The notes under the pieces are model-generated. The model was not told where the DNA came from. It searched no databases and saw only the letters and a program-made list of their open reading frames with translations. 64,000 bases of DNA from Hymenobacter sp. DG01 (GTDB taxonomy: Bacteria > Bacteroidota > Bacteroidia > Cytophagales > Hymenobacteraceae). Each line of letters starts with the position of its first letter. The stretch's first letter is position 1. The stretch lies in the NCBI RefSeq assembly GCF_006352025.1, contig NZ_CP040936.1, positions 2,480,001-2,544,000 of the forward strand, written 5' to 3'. Shown here one piece after another: positions 16,332 through 24,988 of the stretch. The translations under genes and the position numbers were made by a program.

Positions 16332-17144
16332 ATGCCTGACGCGCTTATTCCGCTAGTTCTCGTGACGCCCATTCTGCTGCTGCTGGCGCTGGGCATCGTG
16401 GGCTTCGTGGTGCGCTACCAGCGGCGCCTGATTCAGCAGCAGCTGGAAATGCAGGAGTTGCACGAGGCCGCCCAGCAACAGGCCCTGGAAGCGGCCCTGC
16501 TGGCTCAGGAAGAAGAGCGCCGCCGCATTGCCGGCGACCTGCACGATGGCGTGGGCACTACCCTGGCTATTGTGAAGCTCCACCTGAACACGCTGGACCA
16601 GCCGGAGCTAACCCAGGAGGCATCCTCCCTGCTAGACCAGGCCATTAATGAGGTGCGCCGCATCTCCCGCAATCTGCTACCCGCCGCCCTGCAGAAATTT
16701 GGGCTGCCCTTTGCCCTGGAGGCCCTGGCCCGCACGGTTCCCGCCGATGGCCCTACCCGGGTGGAAGTAGAGCAACGGGGCCAACCGCGCCGCCTCGACC
16801 CTAAGTATGAGCTGATTGTGTACCGGGTAGTGCAGGAACTCTTGGGCAATGGCCTGCGCCACGCCTACGCGGCCCATATTCACATCGTCGTGGAATTTGG
16901 AGCCGACCAGCTCTCCCTGCAGTATTCTGATGATGGCGTGGGCTTCGACCCTACCCTGCCAGACCACCCCCCGGCTCCTGGAACCCGTACCGGCCTGGGC
17001 TTAACCAACTTACGCAGCCGCGTTGGCGTATTACGCGGAACGTTGCGCCACGAATCGGCTCCGGGCGAAGGAACCCGGGTTTGGATTTGCTTACCCGTTC
17101 CGTACCTTTCTACAATTCTACCTGCTCCCTCTTCCGTCCTATGA
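16332..17144 (+). CDS. NarL-family sensor histidine kinase (HisKA_3 type)
   Basis: A 270-residue kinase. One membrane span near residues 5-27 is followed by a coiled-coil rich in Gln. The dimerisation and phosphoacceptor helix has RRRIAGDLHDGVGTTLA, with His71 as the phosphorylation site, typical of HisKA_3. The ATPase domain follows, with ELLGNGLRHAYA (N-box), DDGVGFD and GLGLTNLRSRVG. The protein has almost no extracellular part, so it probably senses through the membrane, inside the cell, or through a partner. Its stop overlaps the start of the response regulator (ATGA, 17141-17144), so the pair is translationally coupled. A weak -7-like TATCTTGG lies at 16284-16291. Confidence 0.93.
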   Translation: MPDALIPLVLVTPILLLLALGIVGFVVRYQRRLIQQQLEMQELHEAAQQQALEAALLAQEEERRRIAGDLHDGVGTTLAIVKLHLNTLDQPELTQEASSLLDQAINEVRRISRNLLPAALQKFGLPFALEALARTVPADGPTRVEVEQRGQPRRLDPKYELIVYRVVQELLGNGLRHAYAAHIHIVVEFGADQLSLQYSDDGVGFDPTLPDHPPAPGTRTGLGLTNLRSRVGVLRGTLRHESAPGEGTRVWICLPVPYLSTILPAPSSVL

Positions 17145-17566
17145 GTTCTACCACCATTCGCCTAGCCGTAGTTGATGACCATATCCTGTTCCGCAAGGGG
17201 TTGCGGGCGCTCATCAGCGGCTTTCCCGGTATGGAAGTGCTGTTTGAGGCCGGCGACGGTCAGGAGCTTCTGGAGCGGCTAGACCAGGGTATTATTCCGG
17301 ATGTAGTGCTGATGGACCTGCAGATGCCGGTGCTGGATGGCCTACAAACCGTGCGCCTGCTACGGGCCCAGTACCCGCAGGTGCGCTCCATTATTATTTC
17401 CATGCACGATGAGCCGGAGCTGATTGACTCCCTGCGGGCCGAGGGCGCCCACGGCTACCTCCTGAAAAACGCCAGCCCGGAGGAAGTGCGGGGGGCCATT
17501 CAGAACGTGGTGGATAACCGCCCTAACCCCGATAGCTCCCGCTTTTTGCTGACTACTACCTTTTAA
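17141..17566 (+). CDS. Receiver-only response regulator
   Basis: A 141-residue protein consisting of one receiver domain: acidic pair Asp12-Asp13, phosphoacceptor Asp59 in VVLMDLQMP, and the conserved Lys in YLLKNASPEE. The neighbouring kinase is of the class that normally pairs with NarL/LuxR regulators having a DNA-binding helix-turn-helix of about 60 residues after the receiver. Here the frame ends with SSRFLLTTTF and the next 75 bases hold only a terminator, so no output domain follows. It may signal by protein contact or have lost its output domain. Start ATG 17141 overlaps the kinase stop. Confidence 0.92.
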   Translation: MSSTTIRLAVVDDHILFRKGLRALISGFPGMEVLFEAGDGQELLERLDQGIIPDVVLMDLQMPVLDGLQTVRLLRAQYPQVRSIIISMHDEPELIDSLRAEGAHGYLLKNASPEEVRGAIQNVVDNRPNPDSSRFLLTTTF

Positions 17567-17604
17567 GCAGCCTACCCCACCGGGTTGCGGCTGACACAGA
17601 TTTT

Positions 17605-17642
17605 CCCTGTTCCTGGGTGTAGCCACCCGGGAACAGGGCTTT
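17605..17642. terminator. Bidirectional terminator between response regulator and ATL gene
   Basis: A perfect 15-bp stem CCCTGTTCCTGGGTG / CACCCGGGAACAGGG with TTTT on the right and AAAA on the left. It serves the converging genes ending at 17566 and 17643. Confidence 0.92.
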
Positions 17643-17999
17643 TTATTCCAGCTCAGTGGCGGGGTCCCAGAACAGGCGCTTGAACTCCACTACCTGGTCT
17701 TCTTCCACCCGGATGCCCTCAGCTTCCAGGGCTTCCTGCATGGCCGTAGGCGAGGTATAGTGCTGGCGGCCCGTGAGCAGCCCATTGCGGTTTACTACCC
17801 GGTGAGCCGGCACGTAGGCATCGGCGGTATGCGCGGCCATCATGGCCCAACCCACCATGCGGGCGCCGTGCCGGGCACCCAGGTAGTGGGCAATGGCGCC
17901 GTAGGTAGTCACGCGGCCCAAGGGCACCAAACGTACAACTTCATGCACTTCCTGGAAAAAATTACGCTGCTTTTCGGTGGGGTTGCGGGGTAGGGACAT
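17643..17999 (-). CDS. Alkyltransferase-like protein (MGMT family without active-site Cys)
   Basis: A 118-residue member of the O6-alkylguanine-DNA alkyltransferase fold. The helix-turn-helix region reads VPLGRVTTYGAIAHYLGARHGARMVGWAM. In true methyltransferases the active motif is PCHRV. Here it is PAHRVV at residues 64-69, so Ala65 replaces the reactive Cys. It should therefore bind alkylated guanine and hand it to nucleotide excision repair, the known role of ATL proteins, instead of repairing it directly. Its length (no N-terminal domain) also fits ATL. The start is the ATG at 17997-17999. Confidence 0.92.
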   Translation of the reverse strand: MSLPRNPTEKQRNFFQEVHEVVRLVPLGRVTTYGAIAHYLGARHGARMVGWAMMAAHTADAYVPAHRVVNRNGLLTGRQHYTSPTAMQEALEAEGIRVEEDQVVEFKRLFWDPATELE

Positions 18000-18261
18000 A
18001 AAAAGGCGGTTGGCTCCTGCGGCTGGTTTCCGGCAAATAAACCAGGACCTGGTATAAGCTACTAACGGCAGGCCCGGGAAAGTGGTATGGGTTACTTGCT
18101 GCCGGCCACCGGCAAGCAACCCACACCACTTTTTTGTGTCTTACCCCCATTATCCGACTCCCCCTCCCCTGATCCAACTTAATACCGGCGGTTAGCGTTG
18201 TGACGGTTGCACCCACAGCCGCGCGCCGCGTTGGGTAGGGCATCACACTCGTAGTAGCTAC

Positions 18262-19443
18262 ATGCAAACGCAGCAAGAAACTGAACAAGAAGTAACTGAC
18301 AGCCGCTCCGGTGGCGCTGGTCGTCGCATCATCTGGATGCTGGTGGCCCTGGCCGTAGTAGGAGCCCTGGCTTTCATCAAGATAAAGTACTTTCCCTCCC
18401 AGGGTGCCGAGGGCAAAGGTGGCGGTGGAGGCGGCAAGGGTGCCGCTGCCGGTGGTGGCAAGGGAGCCCCCGGAGGGGCTGGTGGCAAAGGCGGAGCCGG
18501 CGGCGGCCAGAAGCTGCCCGTGCAGGTGTACGTAGTAAAAGCTACCAACCTGGCCGACGAAGTGGCCGCTACCGGCTCTATTCTGGCCGAAGAGTCGGTG
18601 GTACTGAAAAGCGAAATTTCGGGCAAGATTACGAGCCTCAACATCCGGGAGGGCCAGCCGGTGCGCAAGGGCCAGCTGCTGCTGACCATCAACGCCGACG
18701 AGATTCAGGCCCAGCTGCGCAAGCAGGAGTACAACATCAAGCTTTTCCGCGACCAGGAGCGCCGCCAGCGTACCCTGCTCGACAAAGAATATATCAGCGC
18801 CCAGGAGTACGAGCAGGCCAATAACCAGCTGCTCACGGCCCAGGCCGACCTGCAAGCCCTGCGTGCTTCCCTGACCAAAGCCTATATCCGGGCACCTTTT
18901 GATGGCGTGCTAGGGTTAAGCACCATTACGGTAGGTACGTACGTGAGCCCGGGGGCCGAAATAACGACCCTTTCACGGGTGAAGCCGGTGAAAATCAGCT
19001 TCACGGTGCCCAGCCGCTTCTCAAACCTGGTACGCACCGGCGACCCCATTACCATCACCGACGAAGCTTCGAACAAGAAGTACGAAGCCAAAGTCTATGC
19101 CCTTGATCCGCAGATTGACCCCGTGAGCCGCACCCAAACCGTGCGCGCCCGCTATGCCAATACCAGTAATGAGCTGCGCCCCGGTGCCTTCGTGAAGGTG
19201 AATCTGCAGCTGGGCCAAACCTCGGAAGCCCTGCAGGTGCCCACGGAAGCCGTAATTCCGGAAGCTGCCGGCTACAGCGTGTACACGGTGCAGAACGGTA
19301 AAATGGTCCCGAAAAAGGTAAAAATCGGGGTCCGCTCTGCCCGCCTGATTCAGATTACCGAGGGCATTGCCGTGGGCGACTCGGTAATCCGCACCGGCAT
19401 TTTGCAGGTTAAACCCGGTGATGCTGTGCGCGTTACTAAGTAA
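18262..19443 (+). CDS. RND efflux periplasmic adaptor (AcrA/HlyD family)
   Basis: A 393-residue membrane fusion protein linking the inner-membrane pump at 19547 with the outer-membrane channel at 22687. It has an N-terminal cytoplasmic segment, one membrane anchor (about 24-43), an unusual Gly/Lys/Ala-rich linker (about 50-85), a lipoyl-like half motif (GKITSLNIREGQPVRKGQ), an alpha-hairpin (about 150-200), the second lipoyl half (AYIRAPFDGVLG) and beta-barrel domains. It is the first gene of a three-gene operon. The long Gly-rich linker is not typical of AcrA, which instead is a lipoprotein. Confidence 0.93.
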   Translation: MQTQQETEQEVTDSRSGGAGRRIIWMLVALAVVGALAFIKIKYFPSQGAEGKGGGGGGKGAAAGGGKGAPGGAGGKGGAGGGQKLPVQVYVVKATNLADEVAATGSILAEESVVLKSEISGKITSLNIREGQPVRKGQLLLTINADEIQAQLRKQEYNIKLFRDQERRQRTLLDKEYISAQEYEQANNQLLTAQADLQALRASLTKAYIRAPFDGVLGLSTITVGTYVSPGAEITTLSRVKPVKISFTVPSRFSNLVRTGDPITITDEASNKKYEAKVYALDPQIDPVSRTQTVRARYANTSNELRPGAFVKVNLQLGQTSEALQVPTEAVIPEAAGYSVYTVQNGKMVPKKVKIGVRSARLIQITEGIAVGDSVIRTGILQVKPGDAVRVTK

Positions 19444-19444
19444 G

Positions 19445-19540
19445 ATTTCTCGCTGAGGTTCGCTGAGGTTTTCGCTGAGGTTCGCGGAGGCCGTACACTG
19501 CAAACCTCAGCGAAAACCTCAGCGAACCTCAGCGAGAAAT
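19445..19540. repeat. Perfect 38-bp inverted repeat between adaptor and pump genes
   Basis: The arms at 19445-19482 and 19503-19540 match 38 of 38 bases as reverse complements, separated by 20 bases. Each arm is itself built from three near-repeats of CGCTGAGGTT. It would form a very stable mRNA hairpin that ends 6 bases before the pump's ATG at 19547. It lies entirely between two genes of an operon and has no T-run, so it is not a simple terminator. Confidence 0.95.
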
Positions 19541-19546
19541 AACACT

Positions 19547-22500
19547 ATGAGCTTATCCTCCACCAGTATCAACCGGCCGGTGCTCGCCATTGTGATGAGC
19601 CTGGTCATCGTGATTTTCGGGGTGATTGGGTTTCGCTACCTCAGCGTCCGGGAGTACCCGAGCGTTGACCCACCCATCATCACGGTATCGGCCTCCTACA
19701 CCGGCGCCTCCGCCGACGTAATGCAGGGCCAGGTGACTGAGCCCCTGGAAGAAGCCCTCAATGGTATTCAGGGCATCAAGAACCTGACCTCGAACTCCCG
19801 CGACGGCCGCACCCAGATTACGGTAGAGTTTGACCTCGACGCCGACCTGGAAACGGCAGCTAACGACGTGCGCGATAAGGTGTCGGGGGCCCAGGGCCGC
19901 CTACCCCGCGACATCGACCCACCCGTGGTGAGCAAGGCCAACGCTGACTCCCAGCCTATTGTGATGACCTACCTCAGCTCCAGCCAGCGCAATTTGCTGG
20001 AGCTGACCGATTACGCCAACAACACCCTGAAAGAGCGCCTCCAAACCATCCCAGGCGTGTCGGAAGTGCGGGTGTACGGGGAGCGGAAGTATTCCATGCG
20101 CCTGTGGCTGGACCCCGTGAAGCTCTCGGCCCTGGGCGTGAGCCCCGTGGATGTGCAGGCCGCCCTGACCCGCGAAAACGTGGAGCTGCCCAGCGGCTCG
20201 GTGCAGGGCGAAGCTACTCAGCTGACCCTACGTACCATGGGTCGTCTGTCGTCGGTAGAAGACTTCAACAATCTGATTATCCGGCAGGATGAATCAGCCC
20301 TGGTGCGGCTCTCCGATATCGGCTACGCCGAGCTCTATCCCGAGAACGACCAAACCATCTTCAAGGTGAATGGCGTGCCGATGGTTGGCTTGGCCGTTAT
20401 TCCGCAGCCGGGCTCCAACCAGATTGACATTGCCGACGAGTTCAACCAACGCATTGCCCTCTATGGCAAAGACCTGCCCAAGGACCTGGTGCTAAAGCCG
20501 GGCTTCGATAACTCAGTGTTTATCCGCAAGTCCATTAACGAGGTAGAGCACACCATCATTGAGGCCTTCGTGCTGGTGGTAATTATCATCTTCCTGTTCC
20601 TGCGCGACTGGCGTTCTACCATCATTCCGGTGGTAGCCATTCCGGTGTCACTCGTCGGTATCTTCTTCGTGATGTACCTGATGAATTTCTCCATCAATGT
20701 GCTCACCCTGCTGGCCGTAGTGCTGGCTATTGGTCTGGTAGTGGACGACGCCATTGTGGTACTGGAGAATATCTATTCTCGCATTGAGGGCGGCGAGGAC
20801 CCAAAAACGGCAGCTATTAAAGGCTCCGAGGAAATTCTGATGGCCGTTGTCAGCACGACTATCGTACTGGCGGCGGTGTTCCTACCCGTAGTGTTCCTGA
20901 CCGGTATTACCGGGCGCCTGTTCCGCGAGTTTGGCATTGTGGTGGCTGGTTCGGTGCTGATTTCGGCCTTCGTGTCCCTTACCCTGACGCCCATGATGTG
21001 CTCGGTTCTGCTCAAGCGCGAGGAAACGCACAACTGGTTTTACCGCAAAACTGAGCCCTTCTTCGAGAAGATGATTGGCGGTTACCAGAGCAGCCTGGAA
21101 AGCTTCCTGCGCAACCGCTGGATGGCTTGGCTAATGGTAGTTGGCACGGGGGTAGGCATCTGGTTTTTCATGAAAACCATTCCGTCCGAGCTGGCCCCCA
21201 TTGAAGACCGAAGCCGGGTGAACATCAACGCCACGGGTCCGGAAGGTGCTTCGTTTGAGTTCATGGACGCCTACATGGCCCAGCTCACCCGACTGGCGAT
21301 GGACTCTACCGGTGAGCAGAATCTGAGCAGTGTGTTTGCCGTAACCTCGCCTGGTTTCGGGGGCGGCTCTAACTCCGGCACAGCCCGTGTACTCCTGCTC
21401 GATGCTGACAACCGGAAGATAGGCCAGCAGCAAATATCAGATAAGCTGAGCGCCGGCGTAAAGAAACTAACCGCCGCTCGCACCTCCGTGTCGCAGGACC
21501 AGAGTATTGGTGGCGGCGGTGGTGGCCTACCTGTGCAGTTTGTTATCCAGACCCAGGATTTCGACAAGCTGCGCACCGCCGTTCCGAAGTTCTTGGATGC
21601 CGCCCGCCAAGACCCCACTTTCCAGTTCGTGGACGTGAACCTGAAGTTCAACAAGCCCGAGCTGCGCGTGAACATCGACCGGGAGAAAGCACAGAGCCTG
21701 GGCGTGTCGGTGCAGAGCATCAGCCAGACGCTGCAGTCGGGCCTGAGCGGACAGCGCTACGGCTACTTTATCCGGGAAGGCAAGCAGTACCAGATTATCG
21801 GGCAGGTAGCGCGCGAAGACCGCAGCCAGCCCCTGGATGTGCGCCTGCTGTCGGTGAAGAACGCCAACGGGGAGTTGATTCAGCTGGATAACGTCATTCG
21901 ACTGGAGGAAAGCAGCACCCCGCCCCAGCTCTACCGCTTCAACCGCTACAACTCGGCTACCTTCTCGGCCTCCCTGGCCCCGGGCCGCACCCTCGGCGAC
22001 GGTATTGCTGCCATGCAGGCCATTGCCGACAAAAACCTCGACGATACCTTCTCTACCGAACTCGCCGGTGCCTCCCGCGACTTCCAGGAAAGCTCTTCCT
22101 CGCTGGTATTTGCTTTCGGCCTGGCCCTGGTACTGATTTACCTGGTGCTGGCGGCGCAGTTCGAAAGCTTCCGCGACCCGGTGATTATCATGGTGACGGT
22201 ACCGCTGGCGTTGTCGGGGGCCCTACTCAGCCTGTGGTATTTCAACCAGACCCTCAACCTGTTTTCCCAGATCGGCATTATTATGCTGGTGGGCCTGGTA
22301 ACGAAAAACGGTATCCTCATCGTGGAATTCGCTAACCAGCAGGTAGAAAACGGCAAAGACTACATGACCGGCCTGATTGAAGGCGCTACCGCTCGTTTCC
22401 GCCCCATCCTGATGACCTCTTTGTGCGCCATCTTGGGTATTCTGCCCATTGCGGTGGCTACCGGAGCGGGCGCGCTTAGCCGTCGGGCCATGGGCATTGG

Positions 22501-22630
22501 GGTAGTAGGTGGCCTGTTCTTTGCCACGGCGCTTACCCTGTACGTGGTGCCGGTGATGTACTCATACTTCGCCACGGCCAAAAAGCACAAGCAGCCTGAA
22601 GCCGCCGAGCGAGAGGCCGTAGCCGCTTAA
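19547..22630 (+). CDS. RND multidrug efflux pump, HAE1 family
   Basis: A 1027-residue inner-membrane proton antiporter of the AcrB type. It begins with SINRPVLAIVMSLVIVIFG (TM1), has two large periplasmic loops (about 35-330 and 550-850) and a second six-helix bundle. TM4 carries the proton-relay Asp pair in GLVVDDAIVVLENI, typical of the HAE1 group instead of the metal pumps. The later VTKNGILIVEFANQ motif in the second half is also typical. Likely substrates are hydrophobic drugs or detergents, as a family inference. Its translation start lies just after a strong hairpin. Confidence 0.96.
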   Translation: MSLSSTSINRPVLAIVMSLVIVIFGVIGFRYLSVREYPSVDPPIITVSASYTGASADVMQGQVTEPLEEALNGIQGIKNLTSNSRDGRTQITVEFDLDADLETAANDVRDKVSGAQGRLPRDIDPPVVSKANADSQPIVMTYLSSSQRNLLELTDYANNTLKERLQTIPGVSEVRVYGERKYSMRLWLDPVKLSALGVSPVDVQAALTRENVELPSGSVQGEATQLTLRTMGRLSSVEDFNNLIIRQDESALVRLSDIGYAELYPENDQTIFKVNGVPMVGLAVIPQPGSNQIDIADEFNQRIALYGKDLPKDLVLKPGFDNSVFIRKSINEVEHTIIEAFVLVVIIIFLFLRDWRSTIIPVVAIPVSLVGIFFVMYLMNFSINVLTLLAVVLAIGLVVDDAIVVLENIYSRIEGGEDPKTAAIKGSEEILMAVVSTTIVLAAVFLPVVFLTGITGRLFREFGIVVAGSVLISAFVSLTLTPMMCSVLLKREETHNWFYRKTEPFFEKMIGGYQSSLESFLRNRWMAWLMVVGTGVGIWFFMKTIPSELAPIEDRSRVNINATGPEGASFEFMDAYMAQLTRLAMDSTGEQNLSSVFAVTSPGFGGGSNSGTARVLLLDADNRKIGQQQISDKLSAGVKKLTAARTSVSQDQSIGGGGGGLPVQFVIQTQDFDKLRTAVPKFLDAARQDPTFQFVDVNLKFNKPELRVNIDREKAQSLGVSVQSISQTLQSGLSGQRYGYFIREGKQYQIIGQVAREDRSQPLDVRLLSVKNANGELIQLDNVIRLEESSTPPQLYRFNRYNSATFSASLAPGRTLGDGIAAMQAIADKNLDDTFSTELAGASRDFQESSSSLVFAFGLALVLIYLVLAAQFESFRDPVIIMVTVPLALSGALLSLWYFNQTLNLFSQIGIIMLVGLVTKNGILIVEFANQQVENGKDYMTGLIEGATARFRPILMTSLCAILGILPIAVATGAGALSRRAMGIGVVGGLFFATALTLYVVPVMYSYFATAKKHKQPEAAEREAVAA

Positions 22631-22686
22631 TTGTGCCGTATCCTTTTGTTATACAACCGCCCTGTTTTCAGCAGCTGATTTCCTTC

Positions 22687-24111
22687 ATGCGTCGTTCTTT
22701 TCTTGCTGCTTTTCTGCTCGCCGCTCCCCTACCCCTGCTTGCCCAGCAGCCGGTGCTGCCCTCGCGCCAGCCTACCACCCAGCCCCAAAGCAAACCCCAG
22801 ACGGAAAAACCCGAAACGGTAGCTCCGGCGCCTTTCCTGACCCTGGCCGAAGCCATTCGGGTAGGGATTGAGAACAACTATAACATCCGGCTTTCGCGCC
22901 AGGACGAGCGCATTGCCGAAAACAACGTGACCCGTGGCAACGCCGGGCAGCTGCCTACGGTAAACGGTAACTTCACCCGGACCTTCAACCGCAACAACGT
23001 GCGGCAGGAGTCATCGAGCCGGCCTGAGCCCAGCATTGCCAACAATGCCAAGTCGAACCTGCTGAACGCCAACGTGGCCGCTACCTGGACCATTTTCGAT
23101 GGTTTCGGGATGTTTATTGCCTATGACCGCCTGCAGGCCCTGGAGCAAAGCCAGCGCCAGCTCACGCGCGCTACCCTGGAGGAAACGGTAGCCGCCATTA
23201 CGGACGCCTACTTTGTGGTAGTGCGGGAGTCAGGCAAGATTAACTCTATTGAGGAAGCCCTGAAAATCGGTCAGGCCCGCATCGACCTGACCCAGGCCCG
23301 GGTGGATGTAGGCGTGAGTGCCAAAGTAGAAGTGCTGACGGCCCGCGTGGACTATAACGCCGACCGCTCGGCCCTGATTCAGCAGCAGGAAGCCTTAAAA
23401 ACGGCTAAAATCAACCTGAACAATTTGTTGGGCCGCAACCCCAACCTCAACTTTCAGCCCCAGGACTCCATTGTGGTCAGCCCGGATCTGAACCGGGATG
23501 TTGTGCTGCAGGCCGTGCGCCAGAATAACCCCCGTCTGCAACAAGCCCGCATCAACACCGAAGTAGCCACATACGACCGGCGTCTGGTACGGGCCTCGCG
23601 CTTTCCACAAATCGGCCTTACTACCGGCTACGGGCTGAACCGCAACATCAACGGCGCGGCGTTCTTCGGCTCCCAGCTGGTAACCAACACCGGCCGGACC
23701 TACGGCCTGAACTATGGTGTAGTAGCCTCGGTGCCTATTTTCGACGGCTTCAACCGCAACCGCCTGGAGCAGAACGCCCGCATTGTGGAGGAGCAGAGCC
23801 GCCTGCAGCTCGACCAGACCCAGCTGCAGCTGGATGCGGATGCCGAGCAGGCGTGGGCTCAGTACCAGAACCGCCTGGAGCTGCTGGAGCTGGAAGAAGC
23901 CAACATTCTGCTGGCCCGCGAAAACGTGGCCATTGCCCTGGAGCGCTACCGCCTGGGCCTGCTCACGCCCATTGCCCTGCGCGAGGCCCAGCGCACCCAG
24001 CTCGACGCCGAAGTGCGCCTGTTGGACATCCGCTACCAGGCCAAGCAGGCCGAAATTGTGCTACGCCGCCTGAGCAGTGGCCTGGTGCAGCAGGGAACCG
24101 CTCAGCCCTGA
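22687..24111 (+). CDS. TolC-family outer-membrane efflux channel
   Basis: A 474-residue protein with signal peptide (1-20, ending LLAQQ) and a Pro/Gln-rich N-terminal spacer. The outer-membrane efflux protein fold shows two internal repeats, each with LTLAEAIRVGIENNYNIRL-like and long heptad helices, and a GVVASVPIFDGFNRNRLEQNA segment in the second half. It completes the RND operon begun at 18262. The start is ATG 22687; a GTG at 22633 would add 18 residues before the signal peptide, overlapping no useful feature. Confidence 0.93.
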   Translation: MRRSFLAAFLLAAPLPLLAQQPVLPSRQPTTQPQSKPQTEKPETVAPAPFLTLAEAIRVGIENNYNIRLSRQDERIAENNVTRGNAGQLPTVNGNFTRTFNRNNVRQESSSRPEPSIANNAKSNLLNANVAATWTIFDGFGMFIAYDRLQALEQSQRQLTRATLEETVAAITDAYFVVVRESGKINSIEEALKIGQARIDLTQARVDVGVSAKVEVLTARVDYNADRSALIQQQEALKTAKINLNNLLGRNPNLNFQPQDSIVVSPDLNRDVVLQAVRQNNPRLQQARINTEVATYDRRLVRASRFPQIGLTTGYGLNRNINGAAFFGSQLVTNTGRTYGLNYGVVASVPIFDGFNRNRLEQNARIVEEQSRLQLDQTQLQLDADAEQAWAQYQNRLELLELEEANILLARENVAIALERYRLGLLTPIALREAQRTQLDAEVRLLDIRYQAKQAEIVLRRLSSGLVQQGTAQP

Positions 24112-24153
24112 TTTTCGGTTTACTGCGCATATCAAGCAACTGTATTTCACGCT

Positions 24154-24579
24154 ATGAACTCTGCACTGGCTTCTTCTTGTGCTGATTTTTTGGACCTCGG
24201 CTACCGTGCAGATATCAAGGTACTGACGGTACGCTGGCTACGCTCGGTTTCGCGGGAAGAGCTGCAGGCTGGGTTTGAGCAGGCCCGCCAGCTGAGCCTG
24301 GAGCAAGAGGCAACCCGCTGGTTGGTGGATGTGCGTCGCCGTTCCTCGCTGGACGCGGTTTCATCGGCCTGGGTGGCCCAGGATTTTTTACCTATGGTAG
24401 CCCGTGGTCTGGGCAGCCGGTTAATGATTGCCTATCTTCTGTCACCGGCCCGGGAGGTTGTTCTACGGATTGACCCGGGTATGCGCGCAGCAACAGAGGC
24501 AGCCCTGAATTCGGCTCAACCCTACTCCCTTCAGACTTTCATAGATGAAGGGCCGGCTACGCAATGGTTACTGGCGTAG
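24154..24579 (+). CDS. Hypothetical protein, possibly SpoIIAA/STAS-like
   Basis: A 141-residue soluble protein. The layout of alternating strands and helices (YRADIKVLTVRWLRSVSREELQAGFEQA, TRWLVDVRRRSSLD, MIAYLLSPAREVVLRID) is reminiscent of SpoIIAA/STAS-like folds, but I do not recognise a named family. No signal peptide. It begins 43 bases after the efflux operon, which it may follow transcriptionally. Fold assignment is low-confidence inference. Confidence 0.7.
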   Translation: MNSALASSCADFLDLGYRADIKVLTVRWLRSVSREELQAGFEQARQLSLEQEATRWLVDVRRRSSLDAVSSAWVAQDFLPMVARGLGSRLMIAYLLSPAREVVLRIDPGMRAATEAALNSAQPYSLQTFIDEGPATQWLLA

Positions 24580-24745
24580 TTAGTGTAGCCAAGCCGTGCT
24601 CTCTTCTGATTTTACCCTGTCAGGGGGGCAGAAGGCAGTAGCATATTTCTCTAATTGAGAATCACGTTTGCCTGTTAAAAACGCCTTTTCACTGGGGAAA
24701 CGCCCCCACACAGCGAAGAGATTCTACAAGTGGGAAACTCAACAG

Positions 24746-24753
24746 TAGTTTTG
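24746..24753 (+). promoter_or_regulatory. Candidate -7 box upstream of a small secreted protein gene
   Basis: TAGTTTTG fits the TAnnTTTG consensus, 31 bases before the start at 24785. No clear -33 element. Confidence 0.35.
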
Positions 24754-24784
24754 TTTCATCAACAACGCTACTCTCCTACTGCAC

Positions 24785-24967
24785 ATGCTTACTGCTCTCC
24801 GCCTAGCGCTCGTTTTCTTTGTACTGTCGTTCTGCTTGCCGTCTGAATCAGCCGCCTCTACGTTGCGCGGGCGGGGCTTGCTGCCTGCCGCGCGGGCCAA
24901 AGTGAAAGGTCAGCGTCATGTGCACCGCCCGAACTACCGCATTTATCGCCCCAGCCGTATCCGGTAG
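24785..24967 (+). CDS. Small basic secreted protein
   Basis: A 60-residue protein with a plausible signal peptide (about 1-24, ending ESAAS). The mature part is very basic and rich in Arg, His, Pro and Tyr (HRPNYRIYRPSRIR at the end). I do not recognise a family. Support is moderate: a signal peptide, an upstream -7 box and a position between non-overlapping genes. It could act as a nucleic-acid- or surface-binding peptide, but that is speculation. Confidence 0.5.
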   Translation: MLTALRLALVFFVLSFCLPSESAASTLRGRGLLPAARAKVKGQRHVHRPNYRIYRPSRIR

Positions 24968-24988
24968 CTACCGCCGAATGAACTGCCG

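Noticed and set aside
17081..17140. N-terminal extension of the response regulator
   Set aside because: It lies within the kinase's 3' end; the coupled ATG at 17141 starts directly before the receiver fold.
19445..19540. CRISPR-like array made of CGCTGAGGTT units
   Set aside because: The units are contiguous, lack unique spacers, and form a mirror-image hairpin. It is an inverted repeat, not a CRISPR array.
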